DNA of 39,367 nucleotides. It comes from Kitasatospora humi (GTDB taxonomy: Bacteria > Actinomycetota > Actinomycetes > Streptomycetales > Streptomycetaceae). The stretch covers positions 1 to 39,367 of the forward strand of contig NZ_JAJJPA010000059.1 in the NCBI RefSeq assembly GCF_020907985.1, in the 5' to 3' direction. The notes beneath the pieces were generated by a model, which was not told the DNA's origin, did no database searches, and was given only the letters and a program-made list of their open reading frames with translations. Made by a program: the position numbers and the translations under genes. Shown piece by piece: positions 1-9,006 of this stretch; position 1 is the stretch's first letter; each line of letters opens with the position of its first letter.

Positions 1-2
1 AG

Positions 3-782
3 TGCGACGCCGTCACCGTCGACAGCCATGCACCGCCCCCGGCCAGGCACCGCTGCCGCCCTTGGACGCCGTGGGTGGGCCACCACTGCATCGATCAGCC
101 TGGTGGCGATCCGCACGGGCGACTGCTGGCCGGCGTGCGCGGCTTCCAGGCCCATACCGCGGAGCTGGTCCGCCCCGAGTTGGCCCGGCTCGCTCGCGAG
201 GGCCAGCAACCGTCGCAGCTCTTCCTGACCTGTGCCGATTCCCGTTTGGTGACCAGCATGATCACCAGTAGTGGACCGGGAGACCTGTTCACCGTGCGCA
301 ATATCGGCAATCTGGTGCCCGTCCCTCATGAACCGGGCGCCGCCGACGACTCGGTGGCGGCAGCAGTGCAGTACGCGGTCGAGGTGCTACAGGTCCGCAG
401 CATCACGATCTGCGGGCACTCGGGCTGCGGAGCGATGAACGCACTCCTCGACGGGGTTCACGAGCAGCCGGGCAGACCGACACCGCTGGCCCGGTGGCTG
501 CGCAACGGGCGCGGCTCGCTCGCTCGCCTGGCCCGCGCGCCGGTCGAGTTCGCGGACCGGCCGGTCACCGACCGGGTGGAGCAGCTGTGCATCACCAATG
601 TGGTCCAGCAGCTGGAGCAGTTGATGACCAATCCGGCAGTCGAGCGACGGATGCACGACGGCGATCTCCAGCTGATCGGAATGTACTTCGACTTCGCCGC
701 CGCACAGGCCTACGTGCTCGACCAGGCGACCGGGCGATTCGCCGCCGTGGCCGGCCGTCAAGGGATCGTCAGCGCAGCTTGA
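3..782 (+). CDS. Beta-carbonic anhydrase domain, 5' end outside the window (probably the C-terminal part of a SulP transporter-carbonic anhydrase fusion)
   Basis: The frame is open from the window edge, so the start is missing. The visible 259 codons hold a beta-class carbonic anhydrase, which interconverts CO2 and bicarbonate. The zinc and catalytic signature is complete: a CADSR motif (Cys77, Asp79, Arg81 of the visible part) and a GHSGCGA motif (His139, Cys142). About 40 residues of Pro/His/Arg-rich linker precede the domain. In many streptomycetes this type of domain is fused behind a SulP anion transporter, which would explain the open frame, but the transporter is not in view. An ATG at 75 is the alternative start if the gene is stand-alone. 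A different frame (from 2) is also open at the very edge, so a frameshift in the linker cannot be excluded. Domain identity is certain; the fusion is inference. Confidence 0.85.
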   Translation, partial: CDAVTVDSHAPPPARHRCRPWTPWVGHHCIDQPGGDPHGRLLAGVRGFQAHTAELVRPELARLAREGQQPSQLFLTCADSRLVTSMITSSGPGDLFTVRNIGNLVPVPHEPGAADDSVAAAVQYAVEVLQVRSITICGHSGCGAMNALLDGVHEQPGRPTPLARWLRNGRGSLARLARAPVEFADRPVTDRVEQLCITNVVQQLEQLMTNPAVERRMHDGDLQLIGMYFDFAAAQAYVLDQATGRFAAVAGRQGIVSAA

Positions 783-826
783 GGTACTACTCGTCATAGC
801 CTCAGGTACGACTCGTCCAAAGCCTC
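782..826. repeat. Two-copy direct repeat just after the carbonic anhydrase stop
   Basis: Two adjacent units of 22-23 bp (782-803 and 804-826) share AGGTAC, ACTCGTC and AGCCTC in the same order. They begin inside the stop codon of the carbonic anhydrase gene, in the convergent space before the papain-like gene. No function is known. Confidence 0.6.
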
Positions 827-987
827 AGACCCGATCCACCAACACGTGACGCCCGGCCTGATGACCGGCCGCACAGCAGCACCCGCCGACCGCCAACCAC
901 TGTGGCGCAGATCGGCCCCCCTCCGGGCAGCGGATCCGCCCGGCTCACCCCGTAGCCGATCCGCTGCCGACCGATCCAGCGGGCCCG

Positions 988-1743
988 TCAGTTCAGCAGG
1001 CGAGCGAGGTCCGCGGGGGTCACATAACCCGTCCAGCGCCCGTCGGAGAAGAGATTGACCCCGGCGTCGCGATAGCACTGGTCGACCAGTTGCGAGCAAA
1101 TCTGGTGACGAGTGTCGGCAACGAAGCCCTTGAGCAGGCCGTTGCCCGGCAGCCGGAACCGATGGGTAGCCAGCGCCAGGTAGTCCAGGAAGCTGTACGG
1201 CACACCTAGGTAGCGGTGTGCCGCCGAGACGATCGCCGCCCGCTGATCGTTCGTCAGCGGGACACGTCCACTGGACCATCGGATCGGCCTGTCCTGATAG
1301 GTGGCGAGCGGAGTCTGACGGGCGCCACCCGGTTGCGCCTCGACCACCATGTCGTCGCCGACCAGGATGAACGCGTGCTCGTAGTCGGCGTACCCGTCCC
1401 CGTTGAGCCACTGCCCGATCCTGATCAACCGGCCGACTTCGCCCGTGATGCGCACCACCGCGAAATCACCCGGGCGAGGCGAATGGGTGGTCTCCGCAGT
1501 CTCGGGAACCGCCCCCGGAGCGGTCGCGTCGTCCTGAGCAGGTGACGGCGATGGCACCACTGCACCAGCGGCAATGCCGCTGCCCGCTGTCGACGTGGTG
1601 TCAGTGGTCCGGACGGCGCTTGCAGTCGACGCGGCGTCATCCGCCAGCGCCCTGCTGGACGAGGGCACGGCCTCAGCGGCCGCGCCCAGGGCTTCCGTGG
1701 ACTGGGAGGTGTCTGATGTGGGGGTTTCCGAGAGTTCCGACAT
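988..1743 (-). CDS. Permuted papain-like (YebB/YiiX-type NlpC/P60 superfamily) protein with a low-complexity N-terminus
   Basis: 251 aa. Residues 1-90 are rich in Ser, Thr, Ala and Pro and look disordered; there is no clear signal peptide or membrane segment. Residues 91-251 look like a circularly permuted papain fold: the presumed catalytic His comes first (YEHAFILVG, His123) and the Cys comes later in a helix (ICSQLVDQCY, Cys216), the reverse of classical NlpC/P60 order. Members of this superfamily cleave or transfer amide, ester or thioester bonds, often in lipids or peptides; the substrate here is unknown. The ATG start is preceded by GGGAG at a good distance. It converges on the carbonic anhydrase gene and is not in an operon. 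The fold call is fairly sure; the function is not. Confidence 0.7.
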   Translation of the reverse strand: MSELSETPTSDTSQSTEALGAAAEAVPSSSRALADDAASTASAVRTTDTTSTAGSGIAAGAVVPSPSPAQDDATAPGAVPETAETTHSPRPGDFAVVRITGEVGRLIRIGQWLNGDGYADYEHAFILVGDDMVVEAQPGGARQTPLATYQDRPIRWSSGRVPLTNDQRAAIVSAAHRYLGVPYSFLDYLALATHRFRLPGNGLLKGFVADTRHQICSQLVDQCYRDAGVNLFSDGRWTGYVTPADLARLLN

Positions 1744-1860
1744 TGCTCAACTCCCCTGGATCGCCGCGATGGCAGAGGCGCCGGCCGAGCACGGAGCCGG
1801 CTGAGCCGATGCCCCGATCGTGCCGGTGTACTCGCAGTGGAGTACCGCGGCTACTCGCCG

Positions 1861-2160
1861 TCAAGGCCTCGGGACACCAACCCCCCGTCTGGCCCCATCG
1901 TGTGAATCCGGCCCGCGCGCGACAGGGCACACGCGCCCGAACGGACAGGCGGAACGCATATCCGGATTCGATCGCCCGGACCCGCCGAAGATCGCCTGTG
2001 CTGCCAGAACCGCCAGTACCGCAAGTACTGCCAGCACCACCACCAAGCCACTCCAGCCCGCGGAGAGCAGCGCGAGCCATGCCACCCTCACCCCCGACCG
2101 CCCATCACCTCCCCGGCCGCCGCCGCCAATCCCGCCTCCGCCGCACCTCGGGACCGGCAT
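1861..2160 (-). CDS. Possible small single-span membrane protein (weak call)
   Basis: A 99-codon frame on the minus strand encodes a Gly/Arg-rich start, a convincing hydrophobic helix of about 25 residues rich in Leu, Val and Ala, and a polar tail. Third positions within the helix part are roughly 70 percent GC, compatible with coding but lower than neighbours. No clear ribosome binding site precedes the ATG at 2160; the same frame stays open to a GTG at 2316. I do not recognise the family. It may be an artefact of a strongly strand-biased region. Confidence 0.22.
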   Translation of the reverse strand: MPVPRCGGGGIGGGGRGGDGRSGVRVAWLALLSAGWSGLVVVLAVLAVLAVLAAQAIFGGSGRSNPDMRSACPFGRVCPVARGPDSHDGARRGVGVPRP

Positions 2161-2381
2161 GGTCCCGCCCCGGCCCACAGTCTCCCCAGCCCGCACCCGC
2201 GCACATCCCCGCCGCTCCAGCCACCCGTGCCACCCCAGCCACCCCCGCCGTGCACGCCGGCATTCCCGGCACCCATCGACACACCCCTCCAACTGCCACG
2301 GCACTCGATCGTTCACGCACCGAGTTCGACGAGCTGGCGCGAGTCAAAAAGGGGCGGCACGTGCCGGATCGGCAGGGCATC

Positions 2382-2397
2382 AAAGGTCTACACCAAT
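2382..2397. promoter_or_regulatory. DasR-responsive-element-like palindrome upstream of acs
   Basis: The 16-mer AAAGGTCTACACCAAT matches the remembered dre consensus AGTGGTCTAGACCACT at 12 of 16 positions, including almost all of the GGTCTAnACCA core. It sits about 150 bp before the acs start. DasR is the GntR-family N-acetylglucosamine regulator of streptomycetes. Control of acs by DasR is inference. Confidence 0.4.
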
Positions 2398-2545
2398 TTC
2401 AAGAGGGCCCTTGTCAACCGCCCCATTCGCCTGATGAGCTGTGTACTGGGACACACGGGACAATCCCTAGGCGGGGACGGATCCCACAGCACTGGGCTTC
2501 TCTCCATGGGGGAAAGCGCCATGAACACTCGATGAGGAGTTCGCG

Positions 2546-4528
<1,983 letters not shown>

Positions 4529-4568
4529 CGGCTCGCACCACGGTCGGTCCCGGAGGCCGGCCACCGAT

Positions 4569-4603
4569 GGGGCCCTGCCGCACACCGGTGCGGGCAGGGC
4601 CCC
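4569..4603 (+). terminator. Rho-independent-type hairpin after acs
   Basis: A 10-bp perfect outer stem (4569-4578 with 4594-4603) continues into a 5-bp inner stem (4579-4583 with 4588-4592) with one bulged G and a 4-nt loop. There is no U-tract, which is common in streptomycetes. It separates acs from the kinase gene. Confidence 0.75.
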
Positions 4604-4636
4604 GTGCGTTCGTGCCGGATCGGAGAGACTGGCCCG

Positions 4637-5971
4637 GTGACTCCCACGTCCCTGTTACGCGAACAGCTTTCGTCCCGTACCTGGCGCGAGCGGTGCTACT
4701 CCCTGCTGAGCCTGCCGCTGACCGCTGTGAACCTGGCGGCGGTCCTGGTCACGGCCGTCGTCGGTCTGCTTTCCGCCGGGTTGCTGTTCCTGCCCGTACT
4801 GGTGCTGGCGTTGCGGGCCGACCGGGCGCTCGGCGCTCTGCACCGCCGTCTCGCCCGCGTGCTGTTGCAGCTGGAGATCGCTACTCCGCCCGCACCACCC
4901 CGGGCACCGGGGCTGTCCGGCTTGTTGGGACAGCAGTTGGGCGACCCGGCAGCCTGGCGCAGCTGCGCCTATCTGCTGATCCGGATCCCGCTGGGTGGAC
5001 TGCAGTTCCTGCTGGGCTTCGTCTGGTGGTTCCTCGGCCTCCAACTACTCTGCTATCCACTGCTGTGGAAAGTGGAGCCGCAGCGCGCGGTGGACACGGC
5101 CGGCCACATGCACTCCTTCGGGATCCGGATCGACGGGTTCTACTTCGACACCTGGCCGCGCGCCCTACTGCTCAGCGCGCTGGGCGTGCTGGTGCTGCTG
5201 CTCTCGCCCTGGCCGGGGCGGCTGCCGCTGCTGGCCGACCGTCAACTGATGCCGCGCCTGCTCGGCCCCACCGCCGAGTCGTTGCGCCTGGCGCAGCTCA
5301 CCGAGGCCCGGACGCACGCGTTCAACGAGGCCGCCGCCACACTGCGCCGGATAGAGCGCGATCTGCACGACGGCGCCCAGGCCGACCTGGTCGCACTGGG
5401 ACTGAAACTGTCCCGGGCGGAGCGCCAGTTGGCCAAGGGCGAACTCGACACGGGTCGGACCCTGGTCGGCGAGTGCCGCCGGCAGGCCAAGGAGATCATC
5501 GGCGGGCTGAGGGAGTTGGTCAGCGGCATCCACCCACCGGCGCTGGACGCCGGGTTGGCCCCGGCACTGGCCAGTCTCGCCGCCAGAGCGGCGATCCCCA
5601 CCCGAGTGACCACCGACCTGGCGGTACGTCCTCCCGCCTCGATCGAGACGATGCTCTACTTCGCCGCAGCCGAGCTGCTGGCCAACGCGGGCAAGCACAG
5701 CGGGGCCTCGTTCGTGACCCTGTCGGTCGGTTCGACGGCGGGGCGCCTGCGACTCACCATCCAGGACGACGGACGCGGCGGCGCGCGGCTGGACGGACCG
5801 GGCAGCGGTCTGCGTGGGCTGGCGGAACGGGTCCGGGCGGCGGACGGCACCCTGACCGCGGACAGCCCGGTCGGCGGTCCGACCGTGGTGACCATCGAAT
5901 TGCCCGACCCGGCAGCGACCGCACAGCCACACCTGCCACGATCTGACACGGCGGCAACCCGGTCGCGCTGA
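4637..5971 (+). CDS. Membrane sensor histidine kinase (HisKA_3 / NarL type)
   Basis: 444 aa. The N-terminal half has four hydrophobic segments (about residues 25-60, 110-140 and 175-195) resembling the actinobacterial putative-sensor domain. A HisKA_3 dimerisation domain follows, with the phospho-accepting His244 in ERDLHDGAQ, then a GHKL ATPase with an N-box (Asn350 in NAGKHS), a DDGRGG motif and a GSGLRGL lid. It should autophosphorylate in response to an unknown membrane signal and pass the phosphate to the next gene's product. I chose GTG 4637 because GGAGAG at 4622-4627 is well placed; the GTG at 4604 directly abuts the acs terminator. The response regulator starts 64 nt downstream. Confidence 0.9.
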   Translation: MTPTSLLREQLSSRTWRERCYSLLSLPLTAVNLAAVLVTAVVGLLSAGLLFLPVLVLALRADRALGALHRRLARVLLQLEIATPPAPPRAPGLSGLLGQQLGDPAAWRSCAYLLIRIPLGGLQFLLGFVWWFLGLQLLCYPLLWKVEPQRAVDTAGHMHSFGIRIDGFYFDTWPRALLLSALGVLVLLLSPWPGRLPLLADRQLMPRLLGPTAESLRLAQLTEARTHAFNEAAATLRRIERDLHDGAQADLVALGLKLSRAERQLAKGELDTGRTLVGECRRQAKEIIGGLRELVSGIHPPALDAGLAPALASLAARAAIPTRVTTDLAVRPPASIETMLYFAAAELLANAGKHSGASFVTLSVGSTAGRLRLTIQDDGRGGARLDGPGSGLRGLAERVRAADGTLTADSPVGGPTVVTIELPDPAATAQPHLPRSDTAATRSR

Positions 5972-6035
5972 GCTCAGGCGGGCAGGCAGGGTGAACGCGG
6001 TGAACGGCAGGAACGACGGGCGGGGAGATCGACCG

Positions 6036-6680
6036 ATGCGTGTGGTGGTGGCGGAGGACACGGCGATCCTGCGGGCCGGACTGGTGCAGTTGCTCCAGGA
6101 GGAGGGCCACGAGGTCGCTGCAGCGGTGGCGGACGGCGAACAACTGCTGGCTGCAGTCCGAGAGCTGAGGCCTGACCTGGTCGTTTCGGACATCCGGATG
6201 CCGCCCACCCACACCGATGAGGGCCTGCGCGCGGTGCTGGAGCTGCGAGCAGCCGATCCGGCGCCGGCGGTGCTGATCTTCTCGCAGTACGTCGAGACCG
6301 AGTACGCCGCCCGGCTGCTGGCAAGTGGCGCCGCCGGAGTCGGCTATCTGCTCAAGGAACGGGTGCTGGATGCCCAGGACTTCCTGGACGCGCTGGAGCG
6401 GGTGGCGGCAGGCGGCACGGCGCTCGACCCCGAGGTGGTCAACCAGCTGATGACCGCCGGTCCGACCCGTGGCACCGTGGCGGACCTGACCCCCAGGGAG
6501 CGCGAGGTGCTCGCGCTGATGGCCGAAGGCCGGACCAACTCGGCGATCGCCCAAGCTCTCACGGTGACCGACCGGGCCATCGAGAAGCACGTGGCGAACA
6601 TCTTCCTCAAGCTCGACCTGCCGGTCTCCGCCGCCGATCATCGCCGGGTGCTTGCCGTGCTGCGCTACCTGGGCGCCTGA
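6036..6680 (+). CDS. LuxR/NarL-family response regulator
   Basis: 214 aa. The receiver domain has acidic residues Glu7 and Asp8 and the phospho-acceptor Asp52 in VSDIRMPP. A LuxR-type helix-turn-helix occupies about residues 148-214, with the standard TPREREVLALMAEG opening. It is the partner of the kinase upstream. The ATG at 6036 has GGGGAG 8 nt upstream; a longer frame from 5991 would add 15 residues of no known domain. The regulated genes are unknown; the hexamer repeats and nhaA lie directly downstream. Confidence 0.92.
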   Translation: MRVVVAEDTAILRAGLVQLLQEEGHEVAAAVADGEQLLAAVRELRPDLVVSDIRMPPTHTDEGLRAVLELRAADPAPAVLIFSQYVETEYAARLLASGAAGVGYLLKERVLDAQDFLDALERVAAGGTALDPEVVNQLMTAGPTRGTVADLTPREREVLALMAEGRTNSAIAQALTVTDRAIEKHVANIFLKLDLPVSAADHRRVLAVLRYLGA

Positions 6681-6720
6681 CCACCCATCACCCAGCCGAC
6701 CGGCTCCTCACCCACGCCCG

Positions 6721-6796
6721 CACCGGCACCGGCACCCGCACCCGCACCCGCACCCGCACCCGCACCCGCACCCGCACCCGCACCCGCACCCGCACC
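6721..6796. repeat. Hexanucleotide microsatellite (CACCGG)2(CACCCG)10
   Basis: Two CACCGG units are followed by ten near-perfect CACCCG units, ending in a partial CACC at 6793-6796. It lies between the response regulator stop and nhaA. Slippage could change the spacing of the nhaA promoter region. No protein uses these codons. Confidence 0.95.
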
Positions 6797-6823
6797 AAGC
6801 GACCCATACGTCTATGGAAGGAT

Positions 6824-6840
6824 GCAAATCCGACATTTGC
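6824..6840. promoter_or_regulatory. Palindromic operator candidate upstream of nhaA
   Basis: GCAAAT and ATTTGC form a perfect 6-bp inverted repeat with a 5-bp spacer, ending 25 bp before the nhaA start. It is an AT-rich island in very GC-rich DNA, as expected of an operator. The binding protein is unknown. Confidence 0.4.
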
Positions 6841-6865
6841 TTCAGAAACGGTAGGAGGCACCCGC

Positions 6866-8203
6866 GTGGTCACCCCACCAACCCCCGAGCCGTCGACCGG
6901 AAGCACCGAGCGGCGCCAGTTCCTCGGCCTGCTCCCCCTCCCCGAGCGCCGCTACCTCGCCGACGCGCTGCGCACCGAGACGGTCGGCGGCGTGCTGCTG
7001 CTGATCGCGGCAGCGACGGCCCTCGTCTGGGCCAACGCCTGGCCGGCCGCCTACCACAGCGTGCTGGACTACACCGTCGGCCCGTCAGGTCCGCTCCACC
7101 TGCACCTGCCGCTGGAGGTCTGGGCCACGGACGGACTGCTGACGCTGTTCTTCTTCGTCGCCGGCATCGAGCTCAAACGCGAGTTCGTCGCCGGCGAGTT
7201 GCGGACCCCGAGCGCGGCGCTGCTTCCGGTGGTCGCCGCGGTGTGCGGGGTGGCGCTGCCCGCGCTGCTGTTCAACGCCGTCAACAGCGGCGCGGGCGGC
7301 CATCGGGCCGGCTGGGCGATCCCGACCGCCACCGACATCGCTTTCGCGCTCGGTGTCCTCGCCGTGGTGAGCACCCACCTGCCCTCCGCCCTGCGGGCCT
7401 TCCTGCTCACCCTCGCCGTGGTGGACGACCTGATCGCCATCCTGATCATCGCGGTCTTCTACAGCTCGGGGATCGTCCCCTGGGCCCTGGTGGCCTCGCT
7501 CGCGGGCCTGGTGCTGTTCTGGCATCTGCATCGGCACGGGGTGCACGGCTGGTACCTTTTCGTCCCGCTCGCCTTGGCCATCTGGGCGCTGATGCACGAG
7601 AGCGGGGTGCATCCGACGGTCTCCGGTGTGGCGATGGGCCTGGCACTGCGCTGCCACCGGGAGGGGGACGAGCAGTACTCCCCGGGCGAGCACATCGAGC
7701 ATCTGGCGCGGCCGCTGTCGGCCGGCGTGGCGGTGCCGCTCTTCGCGCTCTTCGCCGCCGGGGTGACGATCTCGCCGAGCGTACTCCGCGAGGTGTTCAC
7801 CCAGGCGATGCCGTTGGGCATCGTGCTCGGCCTGCTGGTCGGCAAGACCGCCGGAATCTTCGGTGGAACCTGGCTGACCGCCAGATGGACCAGAGCCGAG
7901 TTGAATCCCCGGCTGCGCTGGGCCGACCTGTTCGCCGTCTCGGTACTGGCCGGCATCGGCTTCACCGTCTCCCTGCTGATCAGCGACCTGGCATTCCCCG
8001 ACGCCCCGGCGCTGGCCGACCGGGCCAAGGCGGCCGTGCTGACCGGCTCGCTCCTCTGCGCCGTGGTCGCCACCGTGCTGCTCAAGCTGCGCAACCGCCA
8101 CTACCGGCAGCTCTGCGATGACGAGGCCGAGGACGACAACGAGAACGAGAACGACAACGAGGACAACGGACAGGACGAGGGCCGGGCCGACACGGCTGGT
8201 TGA
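6866..8203 (+). CDS. nhaA: Na+/H+ antiporter NhaA
   Basis: 445 aa, multi-spanning. It exchanges Na+ (or Li+) for protons across the plasma membrane for pH and salt balance. The ion-site residues are present: Asp157 in ATDIAFALG, the aspartate pair Asp187-Asp188 in VVDDLIAI, and a lysine (Lys327) at the place of the E. coli Lys300. The start is GTG 6866 with AGGAGG at 6853-6858. The last 25 residues form an unusual Asp/Glu/Asn-rich tail that is absent from E. coli NhaA. A palindrome and a microsatellite lie upstream. It is probably transcribed alone. Confidence 0.95.
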   Translation: MVTPPTPEPSTGSTERRQFLGLLPLPERRYLADALRTETVGGVLLLIAAATALVWANAWPAAYHSVLDYTVGPSGPLHLHLPLEVWATDGLLTLFFFVAGIELKREFVAGELRTPSAALLPVVAAVCGVALPALLFNAVNSGAGGHRAGWAIPTATDIAFALGVLAVVSTHLPSALRAFLLTLAVVDDLIAILIIAVFYSSGIVPWALVASLAGLVLFWHLHRHGVHGWYLFVPLALAIWALMHESGVHPTVSGVAMGLALRCHREGDEQYSPGEHIEHLARPLSAGVAVPLFALFAAGVTISPSVLREVFTQAMPLGIVLGLLVGKTAGIFGGTWLTARWTRAELNPRLRWADLFAVSVLAGIGFTVSLLISDLAFPDAPALADRAKAAVLTGSLLCAVVATVLLKLRNRHYRQLCDDEAEDDNENENDNEDNGQDEGRADTAG

Positions 8204-8346
8204 CCGGCCGCTGAGACCACCCCTGGGGTGAGGCAGCGGAGCGGATGGACCCATCGTCCGACTGGAGTGGCCCGAAGTGGTGCTTGACTGGTCGGTAAGG
8301 GCATGATTCTGAGCTATCCGGAAATCCCAGCAGAGGAGAAGACCAG

Positions 8347-8847
8347 ATGTCCGCAGGCACCGCAGGCCCGTCCGGTAGCTCGCGCGCGCCCTACGAGGGC
8401 GAGCGCTCGGTCGGGCAGCTGTTCGCCGCGGCCACCGCCGACCTCTCGTCCCTGGTGCACGACGAGATCGCCCTCGCCAAGGCCGAGATCCGACGGGACG
8501 TCATTCGCGGCCTGTCCGGCGGCACCTCCGGCATCATCGCCGGCATCGCGTTCCTGGCCTCCATCCCGATGTTCAGCTTCGCCGCGGCGTACGGGCTGAA
8601 CGCCGCCTCCCGCATCGGCCTGGGCTTCTCCTTCCTCGTCGTGGCCGGCGCCTACGTGCTGATCGGCGTGCTGCTCGCCCTGATGGCGGTCCGGTTCTTC
8701 AAGAAGATCGAGAAGCCGACCCGCACCATCGAGGGCGCCCAGGCGACCGCCGAGGTGCTCAAGAACGCCAAGCCGCGACCGGCCACCGCCGAGGAGCTGG
8801 CCGTGCTGGAGCGCTCGGCGAACGCCCGGGCCGCGGACACCGACTGA
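8347..8847 (+). CDS. Phage-holin-family (Actinobacterial Holin-X type) membrane protein
   Basis: 166 aa. A soluble N-terminus (about 55 residues, including the helix VHDEIALAKAEIRRD typical of this family) is followed by two hydrophobic helices (about residues 57-82 and 90-120) and a charged tail. Despite the family name, chromosomal members are not tied to lysis; their role is unknown. The ATG follows GAGGAG at suitable distance. In M. tuberculosis the equivalent position is Rv3669, also a small membrane protein next to ephE and marP. Confidence 0.85.
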   Translation: MSAGTAGPSGSSRAPYEGERSVGQLFAAATADLSSLVHDEIALAKAEIRRDVIRGLSGGTSGIIAGIAFLASIPMFSFAAAYGLNAASRIGLGFSFLVVAGAYVLIGVLLALMAVRFFKKIEKPTRTIEGAQATAEVLKNAKPRPATAEELAVLERSANARAADTD

Positions 8848-8920
8848 GCCGGCGCCCAGTCATCGCACCACCAACCGGGGACGCCTGATCGGCGCCCGCC
8901 CTACGAGCAAGCCTTCGCTC

Positions 8921-8934
8921 AACGGACGTCCGTT
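8921..8934. promoter_or_regulatory. Perfect 14-bp palindrome upstream of the alpha/beta hydrolase gene
   Basis: AACGGACGTCCGTT reads the same on both strands, and after one mismatch GCT/AGC extends the symmetry. The form is typical of TetR-family operators. It lies 73 bp before the hydrolase ATG. Confidence 0.45.
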
Positions 8935-8965
8935 CAGCGATCGCCTGCGCCACCCCAGATGACCG

Positions 8966-8983
8966 CCGGGAGCACGCTCCCGG
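8966..8983. promoter_or_regulatory. 8-bp inverted repeat in the leader of the hydrolase gene
   Basis: CCGGGAGC and GCTCCCGG are separated by only 2 bp and end 23 nt before the ATG at 9007. The short spacer fits a protein-binding site better than an RNA hairpin. No good ribosome binding site is visible between it and the start. Confidence 0.35.
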
Positions 8984-9006
8984 CCGGGATGTGAAACGCT
9001 CTCGGT

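Larger units (their letters stand above)
1744..2545. other. 802-bp intergenic region upstream of acs
   Basis: This stretch lies between two divergently transcribed genes. Long frames on both strands are low in complexity and mostly look like composition artefacts. From about 2020 to 2300 the plus strand is very rich in C and poor in G. It holds a weak small-ORF candidate (1861-2160, minus) and a DasR-like site (2382-2397). The last 150 bases carry the acs leader and its ribosome binding site. Confidence 0.6.

Noticed and set aside
6721..6796. Regular repeats considered as a CRISPR array
   Set aside because: Units are 6 bp with no spacers, and no cas genes are near.
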